Assembly: GCA_964372465.1 (NCBI GenBank)
Contig: CAYJRA010000017.1
Span: 1-18,425 of the forward strand
Reading direction: 5' to 3'
From: JAGVVZ01 sp964372465
GTDB lineage: Archaea; Aenigmatarchaeota; Aenigmatarchaeia; CG10238-14
DNA length: 18,425 nucleotides
Both the position numbers and the translations under genes were made by a program. Every line of letters begins with the position of its first letter. The stretch's first letter is position 1. The notes beneath the pieces are model-generated. The model ran no database searches. It had not been told where the DNA came from and saw only the letters and a program-made list of their open reading frames with translations. Positions 7,169-13,565 of the stretch are shown here, in pieces.

Positions 7169-7768
7169 ATGGAATTAATAGTCAAAAATAAGGAAATAAT
7201 ACTGGACGGAAAGGAGGTAAACAATCTGGATAAGTTTGTGGTGTCTTTCGCAAAAATTTTAGAAAAACATACAGATTATGTCATAGTCAGCGGCTACACA
7301 GCTATATTCTTTGGAAGGACTAGAGCGACTGAGGATATAGATATTTTTATAAAAAACAGAAATGTCAGGGAACTTCTTGAGGAAGCTTTAAAGAAGGGAT
7401 ATTGGATTGTCAACACAAATTCGATAGAAGACGCGATTGATTTGCTAAACAGCAAGTTGGCAATAAGGATAGCGAGAAAGAACGTCTTCATTCCGAATTT
7501 TGAGATAAAACTTGCAGGAAAGGACACTGATTTTGAGTCGTTGAATAACAGGGTAAAAATTATTTTCGACAAAAACGTTATTTACTTTTCACCAATAGAA
7601 ATTCAGCTGGCGTATAAATTGTTTTTGGGTTCGGACAAAGATTATGAGGATGCCAGGCATCTTTTTAATATTTTTAAGGACAAAATCGATATTGAAAAAC
7701 TAAAGGATTTTTCCCACAGGTTGAATGTGCATAAAAAACTGAAAAAACTGGGGGATATAGATGTTTGA
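7169..7768 (+). CDS. Nucleotidyltransferase-fold protein (DUF6036/AbiEii-like)
   Basis: The ATG at 7169 is chosen because GGGTGA lies 5 nt before it; a TTG four codons upstream overlaps the previous gene. 199 residues. The minimal polymerase-beta NTase core is visible: VSGYTAIFFGR (residues 40-50) and TEDIDIF with Asp56 and Asp58, and a possible third acidic residue in PNFEIKL. The C-terminal half is helical. Proteins of this kind often act with a small partner in toxin-antitoxin-like pairs and can transfer nucleotides to tRNA or protein. Its stop overlaps the start of a 55-residue gene by 8 nt, which supports a two-gene unit. It looks like an insertion in a run of surface-protein genes. Confidence 0.75.
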   Translation: MELIVKNKEIILDGKEVNNLDKFVVSFAKILEKHTDYVIVSGYTAIFFGRTRATEDIDIFIKNRNVRELLEEALKKGYWIVNTNSIEDAIDLLNSKLAIRIARKNVFIPNFEIKLAGKDTDFESLNNRVKIIFDKNVIYFSPIEIQLAYKLFLGSDKDYEDARHLFNIFKDKIDIEKLKDFSHRLNVHKKLKKLGDIDV

Positions 7769-7928
7769 TATAAAAGAGCTGAGAAAAGATATCAAAATAA
7801 ATAAAAACCAAAGATTGGAATTCATCAACCTCTGGTGCGATTACATGAGAAAAATATCTAATAAAGAATGGAGCCGGCAGCAGGCCGAACTCATCAACAG
7901 CCAGATTACAAAGAAGATGATAAAGTAG
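7761..7928 (+). CDS. Small (55-residue) partner of the nucleotidyltransferase
   Basis: A short frame starting at the ATG within GATGTTTGA, overlapping the NTase stop by 8 nt, so translation is coupled. The protein starts MFDIKELRKDIKINKN and continues with a helix RLEFINLWCDYMR, then EWSRQQAELINSQI. It is fully helical by appearance, without membrane segment or catalytic motif. The layout (NTase followed by an overlapping small helical gene) is typical of a toxin-antitoxin or enzyme-regulator pair; which member would be toxic is not evident. The gene is short, but the coupling and amphipathic helix pattern make it believable. Confidence 0.65.
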   Translation: MFDIKELRKDIKINKNQRLEFINLWCDYMRKISNKEWSRQQAELINSQITKKMIK

Positions 7929-7978
7929 CATCAGAAAAATACTTTTACTACGAGAATCAATAATCATTATAGAGAAAA

Positions 7979-8617
7979 ATGAGAGCGCATATAGGCATTT
8001 TTGCTGTTTCATTCATATTAATTCTTGCATTTATTTTGTCATCGAGTATATTGTCAGATACGACATTAGCAGCCTGCACATCGCAAAGTCCGTGCTGCTG
8101 CCAAACGTATCAGGAAAGCGGTCAGAGGAGATGCTTCAATTCAGGCCTCTGCTGCGACATTGGAACGACGAACGAGTTCTGGAACCCGACATCATGCTAC
8201 AATTTCACAATAGATGTTTCATATAGCGGATTTTTCAGGATAGGCCAGAAGTCACCCATTTCAGTTATTATAACGAACCTGGGTGCATACACGGACAGCT
8301 ATTCGCTGACATATCAGATAGACTCAATAAACCCGCAATTCATTTTGTTGGAAACCAATGGCGCCACCCAATTAAACGGAGTGGCCAGGTTGGAGACAGC
8401 TGCCGTCAAACCTAAAGTCACCATTTTATCAACATTGGCTAGCGGGAACATATTGGTTAACATAACCTCGATGACCGATCCCAGAATATCGAAATTAGTT
8501 TCCATTCTCATAATCGGCGGTGATCTTCCCTACAGCTTGCCGGAATTTAATTTCCTGGCACTGATCATTATATTAGGGGCTGCAGGTATGATTTATTATA
8601 AAAAAGTGGGAGCATAA
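7979..8617 (+). CDS. Exported LPEF C-terminal-signal protein with Cys-rich N-terminus
   Basis: 212 residues. A signal segment (about 7-32, ending LAA) precedes a Cys-rich stretch (about 33-67, including a CCC triplet and a CC pair). A beta-rich CARDB-like domain follows (FRIGQKSPISVIITNLG). The C-terminus has LPEF (187-190), a hydrophobic helix, then KK: the three-part layout of PEF/PEFG-CTERM archaeosortase substrates. In such proteins the tail is removed and the protein fixed to the surface; that processing here is inferred. The beta domain resembles that of the next gene (FTIGKKEIVQIYVQNL), so these are tandem paralogues. The stop overlaps the next ATG by one base (TAATG), so they are translationally coupled. 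Confidence 0.75.
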   Translation: MRAHIGIFAVSFILILAFILSSSILSDTTLAACTSQSPCCCQTYQESGQRRCFNSGLCCDIGTTNEFWNPTSCYNFTIDVSYSGFFRIGQKSPISVIITNLGAYTDSYSLTYQIDSINPQFILLETNGATQLNGVARLETAAVKPKVTILSTLASGNILVNITSMTDPRISKLVSILIIGGDLPYSLPEFNFLALIIILGAAGMIYYKKVGA

Positions 8618-9111
8618 TGAAAAAAACCATTTTACTTTTGATCCTGATCTTGCTGATACCGCCAGTATATTCCGCGCCATCCGATTTCAGAGTCTGGGCC
8701 GAGAGAAGCGGGTTGTTCACAATTGGAAAAAAGGAGATAGTTCAGATATACGTGCAGAATCTGATTGCCTCTTCAGCGAGTTATGAAATATCCTATTCAA
8801 AATCCGCTCAGTATAATCTCAATGACGTGTCTCATCTAGTGCAGGTGTACATACCCTCGAACAGAATCAATTCGGTCGGGCAAAATGAAGCTGGATCCAC
8901 GGTTGCGACAGTGACGATTATCGGACCTGTCACCTCCGGCCAGGTAAATTTCCTTGTGAGATCACTGGGAGACAGCTCGGAAAATACGGCAACAATAAAC
9001 TTCACTGCAGGTCTCCCAGCTAGTCTGCCTGAGTTTGGCATTGCAGGAATATTTATTGTCATGATCATATGCAGCATCTTATTTTATAGATCTAAGATAT
9101 TGTTTGTATAA
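8617..9111 (+). CDS. Exported LPEFG C-terminal-signal protein
   Basis: 164 residues. A signal peptide (1-19, ending VYS|A), one beta domain (about 22-130) and a C-terminal LPEFG (137-141) followed by a helix and Arg/Lys, again a PEFG-CTERM-like sorting tail. The domain is a shorter relative of the one in the preceding gene, without its Cys-rich insert. A purine-rich GTGGGAG before the overlapping ATG can serve as SD. No archaeosortase (exosortase-like) gene is in the window, so the enzyme would be elsewhere; a plain C-terminal membrane anchor is the alternative. Confidence 0.75.
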   Translation: MKKTILLLILILLIPPVYSAPSDFRVWAERSGLFTIGKKEIVQIYVQNLIASSASYEISYSKSAQYNLNDVSHLVQVYIPSNRINSVGQNEAGSTVATVTIIGPVTSGQVNFLVRSLGDSSENTATINFTAGLPASLPEFGIAGIFIVMIICSILFYRSKILFV

Positions 9112-9130
9112 AAATTATACTTATAGTTAA

Positions 9131-9141
9131 ATTTAAATATA
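9131..9141 (+). promoter_or_regulatory. TATA-like box for the VapB/VapC pair
   Basis: ATTTAAATATA is centred about 38 nt before the TTG start at 9173. It would give a transcript starting near 9160-9163, just including the GGTGAT SD site at 9163-9168. AbrB-type antitoxins often bind and repress such promoters. Confidence 0.45.
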
Positions 9142-9172
9142 CATTATGTATAATATTTTATTGGTGATGTAA

Positions 9173-9370
9173 TTGCAGGCTGTGGTAAAATCAAGAAAAA
9201 TCGGTGGTTCGTTGGTTGTAAGAATACCGAAGGAAATAGTTCAAGAAGAAAGGATAAAACCCGGGCAAACATTGATAATCCAAATTAAAAAAAATAAAAC
9301 TGATTTTTTCGGGGCATTAAAAGAAATTTCCAGTTTCAAAAAAAGTGATGAGTTAGATATAGATGAGTAG
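9173..9370 (+). CDS. AbrB/MazE-type (SpoVT-AbrB) antitoxin
   Basis: 65 residues. An in-frame TAA lies directly before the TTG at 9173, and GGTGAT sits 4 nt upstream of it, so TTG is the likely start. Residues 3-40 show the swapped-hairpin AbrB DNA-binding domain: VKSRKIGGSLVVRIPKEIV, then IKPGQTLIIQI. The short C-terminal tail (about 45-65) should bind and block the toxin. It is a DNA-binding antitoxin that also represses its own operon in known systems. Its end overlaps the PIN-domain gene by 8 nt, the usual antitoxin-first order. Confidence 0.88.
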   Translation: MQAVVKSRKIGGSLVVRIPKEIVQEERIKPGQTLIIQIKKNKTDFFGALKEISSFKKSDELDIDE

Positions 9371-9746
9371 GTATGTAGTAGACTCTTGGGCGTGGGTAGA
9401 ATATTTTAAAGGCAATAGTAGAGGATTAAGAGTAAAAGAGGAAATAGAAAAAAATACTGAATTCATGACAAATAGTATTTCTGTTGCCGAAATAATTTCA
9501 AAATTTAAGAGAGAAGGAATGGACACAGAAATTGCTTGGAATGCTTTGATAACTTTATCTAGAATCATACCTTGTGATGAAGATTTTGCAAAAAAGGTTG
9601 GATTGACTCATGCAGAAATTAAAAAAAAGATACCCAACTTTAGCCTTGGGGACGCATTTGTTTTGCAAACTGCGAGAAAATTCAAAGTAAAAATACTTAC
9701 TGGGGATCCAGACTTTTCAGATATCAAAGAAGCAGAAATGATATAG
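9363..9746 (+). CDS. vapC: PIN-domain ribonuclease toxin (VapC family)
   Basis: 127 residues, the normal size for VapC. The PIN acidic residues are all visible: Asp7 (YVVDSW), Glu43 (SVAEII), Asp97 (SLGDAFVL) and Asp115/Asp117 (TGDPDF). These bind Mg2+ or Mn2+ for cleavage of tRNA or rRNA in characterised relatives. The start ATG is inside the end of the antitoxin gene (ATGAGTAG), which couples translation. The toxin looks intact, so the pair is probably functional. Base composition is more AT-rich than in the LPEF genes before it, consistent with a mobile module, but not proof. Confidence 0.88.
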   Translation: MSRYVVDSWAWVEYFKGNSRGLRVKEEIEKNTEFMTNSISVAEIISKFKREGMDTEIAWNALITLSRIIPCDEDFAKKVGLTHAEIKKKIPNFSLGDAFVLQTARKFKVKILTGDPDFSDIKEAEMI

Positions 9747-9778
9747 AATAATTATACAGATGTTGTTCAAACTAAAAT

Positions 9779-10084
9779 TCACATATACCTTATTTTATCC
9801 TTGTTTTCAATAAGTTTGCTTTCTATATTTCTCAGCCTCTCATTCACCGTCTGATTCAATATTTTCAGGCTGTCGAGTTCAGTTAATACTAGATCAAGCT
9901 TCGCTCTGATTCTGTCCATATCCGCCTTTTTATTATCATCGGATAATTGAGTCATCTCTAATTTGGATATGTCTTCAACTGGAGGCAGGGGGATCTGAGG
10001 CATTTCAGGAGGCGCATCTTTCTTTCTGGAAAAAATCCTAAGAGGGAAAGTTAATACGGATACAATAGCATTGAAAAATCCCAT
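9779..10084 (-). CDS. Small coiled-coil protein of unknown function
   Basis: 101 residues. An amphipathic or weakly hydrophobic N-terminus (GFFNAIVSVLTFPLRIFSRKK) may touch the membrane, then a Pro-rich linker (about 25-36) and a long coiled coil (about 45-98) with heptad Leu/Ile. No catalytic motif. It has its own TATA-like box 27 nt before the ATG and is the last gene of a minus-strand set with the two tandem paralogues. Possibly a membrane-associated scaffold; function not known. Confidence 0.65.
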   Translation of the reverse strand: MGFFNAIVSVLTFPLRIFSRKKDAPPEMPQIPLPPVEDISKLEMTQLSDDNKKADMDRIRAKLDLVLTELDSLKILNQTVNERLRNIESKLIENKDKIRYM

Positions 10085-10110
10085 GATGATCTAATAGAAT
10101 TTAGAGCGCG

Positions 10111-10125
10111 TATAATTTATAATTA
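10111..10125 (-). promoter_or_regulatory. TATA-like box for the coiled-coil gene
   Basis: On the minus strand this reads TAATTATAAATTATA, centred about 34 nt from the ATG at 10084, with the better core about 27-30 nt away. It overlaps the stop codon of the gene upstream, so the promoter is embedded in the gene end. Leaderless transcription is implied. Confidence 0.4.
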
Positions 10126-10641
10126 TTGCATCGGCGGGGCAATGTTCAATATCTTCTGGTATATTTCTTTTATTTTATGCAGTTTCTTGTAGCACCATTC
10201 ATGAAGATAATATCTTCTCTGTTCGTAGTAGAAATACCTGTTGTACATCCATATCAATGCTTTATATATGGGATTTCTTGCGTCGTCTATCACGCCTCTG
10301 CCGCCAAACCTGCTTTTCAAGTAGCCGCCTATTCTTATTTCCGCATCCCCCGGCTTGCTTGGATCGGACGGCTGGTGGCCTTGAACGAAAATTTCGACAA
10401 CAACTCTAGAGAACTTATCCATATTTTTAACAACATACGCCTTGACAATAAATTCCCTTGGATCGCCTGAAGCATCCCACCTGAACTCTCTCTCCCAGTA
10501 GTCTTTTGCTTCAACCTCCCATGTATCTCTCATTGCCCTCTTCAATTTTTGATATGCTATGATTGGATTGAGTCCTTTATAGTTGATGACTATTTGCAGA
10601 TCTGGTGCTAGGCAGTCATCTTCCATTGTTATTGTTGCCAT
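10123..10641 (-). CDS. Unnamed family protein, paralogue 2 of a tandem pair
   Basis: 172 residues, soluble by appearance. It aligns by eye with the gene just upstream on the same strand: an EDDC near the N-terminus, YKGLNPIIAYQKLK (other copy YSGPNPHLAYKKIK), a W-x-V segment, FRWD (FVWD), MDKFSRVVVEIFVQG (MDRFTYIYARISING), and YEQRRYY...C near the end (YQEQRRLY...C). The N-terminal part looks like an alpha/beta fold and the C-terminal 50 residues a long helix. The start codon directly abuts the stop of the upstream paralogue (TAG-ATG, no gap), so they are coupled and likely form a complex. Function unknown; I see no catalytic signature. Confidence 0.72.
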   Translation of the reverse strand: MATITMEDDCLAPDLQIVINYKGLNPIIAYQKLKRAMRDTWEVEAKDYWEREFRWDASGDPREFIVKAYVVKNMDKFSRVVVEIFVQGHQPSDPSKPGDAEIRIGGYLKSRFGGRGVIDDARNPIYKALIWMYNRYFYYEQRRYYLHEWCYKKLHKIKEIYQKILNIAPPMQ

Positions 10642-11175
10642 CTACATCATCTTCGGCAGCAGATTAAAGAATGCCTTCAATTCTTCCAGGAATATTTTCA
10701 TCAGTCTCCTGCAATTATCCTGATACAATCTTCTCTGCTCTTGATAAAGAACTTTATGCCAGAACACTCTTGCCATTTCATAGAATATGCTTCTTTCCCA
10801 TAATGTGTCCTGAGGATATTCCGTTCTCAAGACGCCGTCTATATTCACATTCAGCTTCCCTTCCTTTCCATTCTCCGTTTCTATTGCCTCGCCGTTGATT
10901 GAGATTCTCGCATAAATATATGTGAACCTGTCCATGTCCTTCGAAAGCTCCCATGAGACGCTAAACTTTTCCTTCTTCCCTTCCCTGTCCCAGACAAACT
11001 CTTTTTCCTGGACGCGCTCATGCTCCTTCACATTCCAGACTGTGAAAAACATATCCTTAATCTTCTTGTATGCCAGATGGGGATTCGGCCCGGAATAGCT
11101 CCACTTCATTTCAGGTCCGGAAATGTCCCAGCAGTCATCCTGTATGATTAATTTTGTCCTTGCGAATATGGGCAT
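10642..11175 (-). CDS. Unnamed family protein, paralogue 1 of a tandem pair
   Basis: 177 residues, first gene of the minus-strand set. It starts with a strand FARTKLIIQDDCWDISG, then YSGPNPHLAYKKIK, VWNVKEHERVQEKEFVWD, strands around MDRFTYIYARISING, and a C-terminal helix YQEQRRLYQDNCRRLMK. The fold looks like a small beta-sheet domain plus helix, perhaps a ligand- or lipid-binding fold, but that is a guess. Charged and aromatic residues dominate and there is no membrane segment. It diverges from the two tiny membrane genes on the plus strand with 39 bp between the starts. Confidence 0.72.
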   Translation of the reverse strand: MPIFARTKLIIQDDCWDISGPEMKWSYSGPNPHLAYKKIKDMFFTVWNVKEHERVQEKEFVWDREGKKEKFSVSWELSKDMDRFTYIYARISINGEAIETENGKEGKLNVNIDGVLRTEYPQDTLWERSIFYEMARVFWHKVLYQEQRRLYQDNCRRLMKIFLEELKAFFNLLPKMM

Positions 11176-11214
11176 TGCATCACGTATTAAAACTTTTCTT
11201 ATTATAATTTGGTT

Positions 11215-11370
11215 ATGGTTATTATTAAAATCTTAGGAATGTTCGCTTTCATTATCGGCGGCTACTTGCTCTTCGCTTTATATAATACCACAGATTATAA
11301 CGCCTTTACATACGGCTTGATTTTCGGACCAGCACTAATTTATTTGTCCTTGTTTCTACTAAATCATTAA
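11215..11370 (+). CDS. Tiny membrane protein (51 residues)
   Basis: A short frame from ATG 11215 to TAA 11368-11370. The protein has two hydrophobic helices (about 2-22 and 32-49) joined by a short polar turn with NTTDYN. Divergent from the minus-strand paralogue pair. The regular helix-turn-helix membrane pattern favours a real gene. It is followed 7 nt later by a second gene of the same size and design. Function unknown. Confidence 0.5.
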   Translation: MVIIKILGMFAFIIGGYLLFALYNTTDYNAFTYGLIFGPALIYLSLFLLNH

Positions 11371-11377
11371 TGAGAAT

Positions 11378-11536
11378 ATGCCAAAATTAATAGGGCTGGG
11401 TTTCATCTTGCTGGGAATATTGATGATAGTCTTCTTCCCTTATACATCCGCGCATCAGCCACCGTGGTTTTCAACCTTAGGCGTTCTTATAGGACTAGTG
11501 GTTCTTGCCGTGGGATTGTTTTTGTGGAAGCTGTAA
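11378..11536 (+). CDS. Tiny membrane protein (52 residues)
   Basis: From ATG 11378 to TAA 11534-11536. Two hydrophobic helices (about 3-20 and 33-51) with a turn YTSAHQPPW between them. Same size and layout as the gene 7 nt upstream, so the two may form a hetero-oligomer in the membrane. No enzymatic motif. Short, so confidence is moderate. Confidence 0.5.
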   Translation: MPKLIGLGFILLGILMIVFFPYTSAHQPPWFSTLGVLIGLVVLAVGLFLWKL

Positions 11537-11570
11537 ATATTTAGATGTTGATGAAAAAAGAAAAACTGAA

Positions 11571-11591
11571 TTTTATGAAACTTTTATGAAA
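11571..11591 (+). promoter_or_regulatory. Two direct TTTTATGAAA repeats, 11-bp period, before the 650-residue gene
   Basis: TTTTATGAAA occurs at 11571-11580 and again at 11582-11591, one base apart, so the copies lie on the same face of the helix. The second is centred about 26 nt before the ATG at 11613, the TATA position. It could be a promoter with an overlapping operator; this is an inference from position. Confidence 0.4.
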
Positions 11592-11612
11592 TAGAAAACA
11601 TAATAACAATAT

Positions 11613-13565
11613 ATGGTTAACTATCCCTCAGGTCCGTTCCCACCGGTATCAGATCCGATGACATCCGGGGCAGCTTTGCCGCCTTCAGTAAAACTGAATG
11701 GCAAAACGTTCAGTCTAAGAATGCTTCCTGGAGAGGGCATCAACGCCGCACCATTCGAAGCTGAAGAGTTGCTTGACTTGACTTTTGAAATGGGTGGCGG
11801 GACAGGTCTCATGTACGGCATTATTTTCCAGTTGGGTAAGTGGGGATACGAAGCAAATAAAGTATCCACGTCAATTGAAGTCTCGCCCGTATTTACGGAA
11901 TATTATCAAAGGACGATGGACGTCAAAAGGCAGCTGGAAGAGCAGATAAAGAACAGCTTTGCCAGTTTGACTAATGCCATAACAGATTTCGAGCTTCTCT
12001 CGCATGACGTGAGAAAGTATGGGGAATACTTGAAATATTTTTCTGATATAGAGAAAGCAAAGAGAGAACTGGCTGGTGTTGAGAAAAAGTTGGGAAAGCA
12101 CGGAATTGAAGAAGTAAGGAGCGGGAAAAAAGAAAGTCCGGAGCTTGGTGAAGCTGAAAGAAAATTGAGAGAGGCGATGCATGTTCTTCGAGCTTTATTC
12201 GTTGATTATGTTGATGCCCATGCCGGTGAAGGTATAGCAATGCGTACCATAGCACCGAGATGGCCCACGATTGTTTCAGATTTTATGGAATTGATGGATG
12301 ATGAAACAAATGAGAAAAAAATAGTTGAAAGATTAGGAATATCACGGGCAGAGGCAGTAATACTTGTAACCAAAAACAAGCTATTCCTTGAATGGCGGGA
12401 TAAAATTTTCCTGCCGACTGTAAAAGAGAGATATGAAAGATTGAAGATGATGATGCATTCGAGAGAAAAATCAGTGACCGAATATAGAAACCAAATAAAG
12501 CCACTGATTTCAAGATGCAGGGCAATTAAAGAAATGCGTGAAGGCGGGGCTTCTCTAGAAAGAATAGATTTCTTTAGGCCGGATTCCCAGGCAGTTTCGA
12601 TGGACGATACTACACTATGGGCGTGGAGGCCTTTCATTGTTCCAGAGTTGTTTAAACATTCAAAGGAAACTTATGAAAAAGTTACTTTCAAGGAAGCCGG
12701 ATTCTATAAACTCGTGGATTTATATGGAAAAGAGGAAGACAGAAAAAAAATGCTTGAAGCTGTAAAGGCATTGGAAAAAGAAAAAAATAATCAAATCACA
12801 GCATTGCCAATGGTACCGATGATCGATGGTCCTTTATTGACGGTAATTGCTCAGATACAGGATGAATACAAAGTGCTAGAATTGGAGGAAGTTCCTGCGG
12901 TACTTTATAAATTGATAGAGGATTTCAGTCTAATGTTCGGATTGCCGGAAAGGCCAACAAGCGTAAGAAAGGGAATGAGATGGCCATTCAGTCCATATTA
13001 TATCTTTATTTTGATGTACGTTGCTAGAACTGTTTTTAAAATGCCGAATGGAGCGATGTTCGAGGATATTTGGATAGAGCCGTTGAAGACATTCAACACC
13101 ACTCAAAACATCATTTTGGGAAGAAAACTGGAGCTATGGGCGATGGGGCAAAAGGATGCAAGAGAAGTGGCATTGATGGTAGGAGAACAAGTAGATGTTG
13201 ATGGCAAGGTCAAAAGTATAAAAGATGTTATTAAGACCGAATTTCCAGAGTTTTATGAAGAGGATGAAAAAGAACAAAAAAAGTTGCTGGAGAAAAAATT
13301 CGAAGAAAAGAAAAAAGCAAAAGAGCCGAACATTTTTGATAAATTCAGGGAAGAGACTAATAAATTCAGAAGAGATTTCGGAAATTTTCTAAGCAAATTC
13401 GGAGTTGATGTTGCATTCTTTTATCCAGGTGAGTATGAAAAGCTCATGAACGAAAGAATGTCGAAAATGATGCAGCTGGCCCCAGGGAGGATGCACGGGA
13501 TAATAACGGAATATCTGAAAAGGGGTTCGGGCGTTCCGGGCGCTGAGGTGAAGGCGTGGATCTAA
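11613..13565 (+). CDS. Large unknown protein coupled to the TIM-barrel protein
   Basis: 650 residues, soluble, first gene of a coupled pair. The N-terminal 90 residues hold a Gly-rich motif EMGGGTGLMYG. Residues about 90-190 are charged and helical, probably coiled coil. A Glu/Lys-rich helix lies at about 545-575. Between them are helical stretches with conserved-looking WRPFIVPELFK and MRWPFSPYYIF segments. I see no nuclease, NTase or ATPase signature that I trust: GGGTG is not a Walker A motif because no Lys-Ser/Thr follows. The last 10 nt overlap the next gene, whose SD lies inside this one, so the two products are probably made in fixed ratio and act together. I do not recognise a named family. 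Confidence 0.75.
   Translation: MVNYPSGPFPPVSDPMTSGAALPPSVKLNGKTFSLRMLPGEGINAAPFEAEELLDLTFEMGGGTGLMYGIIFQLGKWGYEANKVSTSIEVSPVFTEYYQRTMDVKRQLEEQIKNSFASLTNAITDFELLSHDVRKYGEYLKYFSDIEKAKRELAGVEKKLGKHGIEEVRSGKKESPELGEAERKLREAMHVLRALFVDYVDAHAGEGIAMRTIAPRWPTIVSDFMELMDDETNEKKIVERLGISRAEAVILVTKNKLFLEWRDKIFLPTVKERYERLKMMMHSREKSVTEYRNQIKPLISRCRAIKEMREGGASLERIDFFRPDSQAVSMDDTTLWAWRPFIVPELFKHSKETYEKVTFKEAGFYKLVDLYGKEEDRKKMLEAVKALEKEKNNQITALPMVPMIDGPLLTVIAQIQDEYKVLELEEVPAVLYKLIEDFSLMFGLPERPTSVRKGMRWPFSPYYIFILMYVARTVFKMPNGAMFEDIWIEPLKTFNTTQNIILGRKLELWAMGQKDAREVALMVGEQVDVDGKVKSIKDVIKTEFPEFYEEDEKEQKKLLEKKFEEKKKAKEPNIFDKFREETNKFRRDFGNFLSKFGVDVAFFYPGEYEKLMNERMSKMMQLAPGRMHGIITEYLKRGSGVPGAEVKAWI
13545..13551 (+). 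promoter_or_regulatory. Shine-Dalgarno site (GAGGTGA) deciding the GTG start at 13556
   Basis: GAGGTGA lies inside the end of the 650-residue gene, 4 nt before GTG 13556. It is the strongest SD in the window and fixes the start of the overlapping downstream gene. Confidence 0.75.

Noticed and set aside
5163..9111. Surface-gene run as a pilus or archaellum operon
   Set aside because: No secretion ATPase, platform protein or canonical pilin is present; only the A24 peptidase on the other strand hints at it.
9112..9172. Possible tRNA or attachment site at the edge of the VapB/VapC pair
   Set aside because: No cloverleaf or TTCRA arm, and no matching direct repeat seen at the other side of the pair.
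11780..11815. GGGTG in the 650-residue protein as a Walker A/P-loop
   Set aside because: The segment EMGGGTGLMYG lacks the GK[ST] ending needed for a P-loop.
12206..12637. Long antisense frames (also at 15966-16385 and 17265-17684)
   Set aside because: They mirror strong genes on the plus strand, have low-complexity Ser/Leu/Phe-rich composition and no own start signals.
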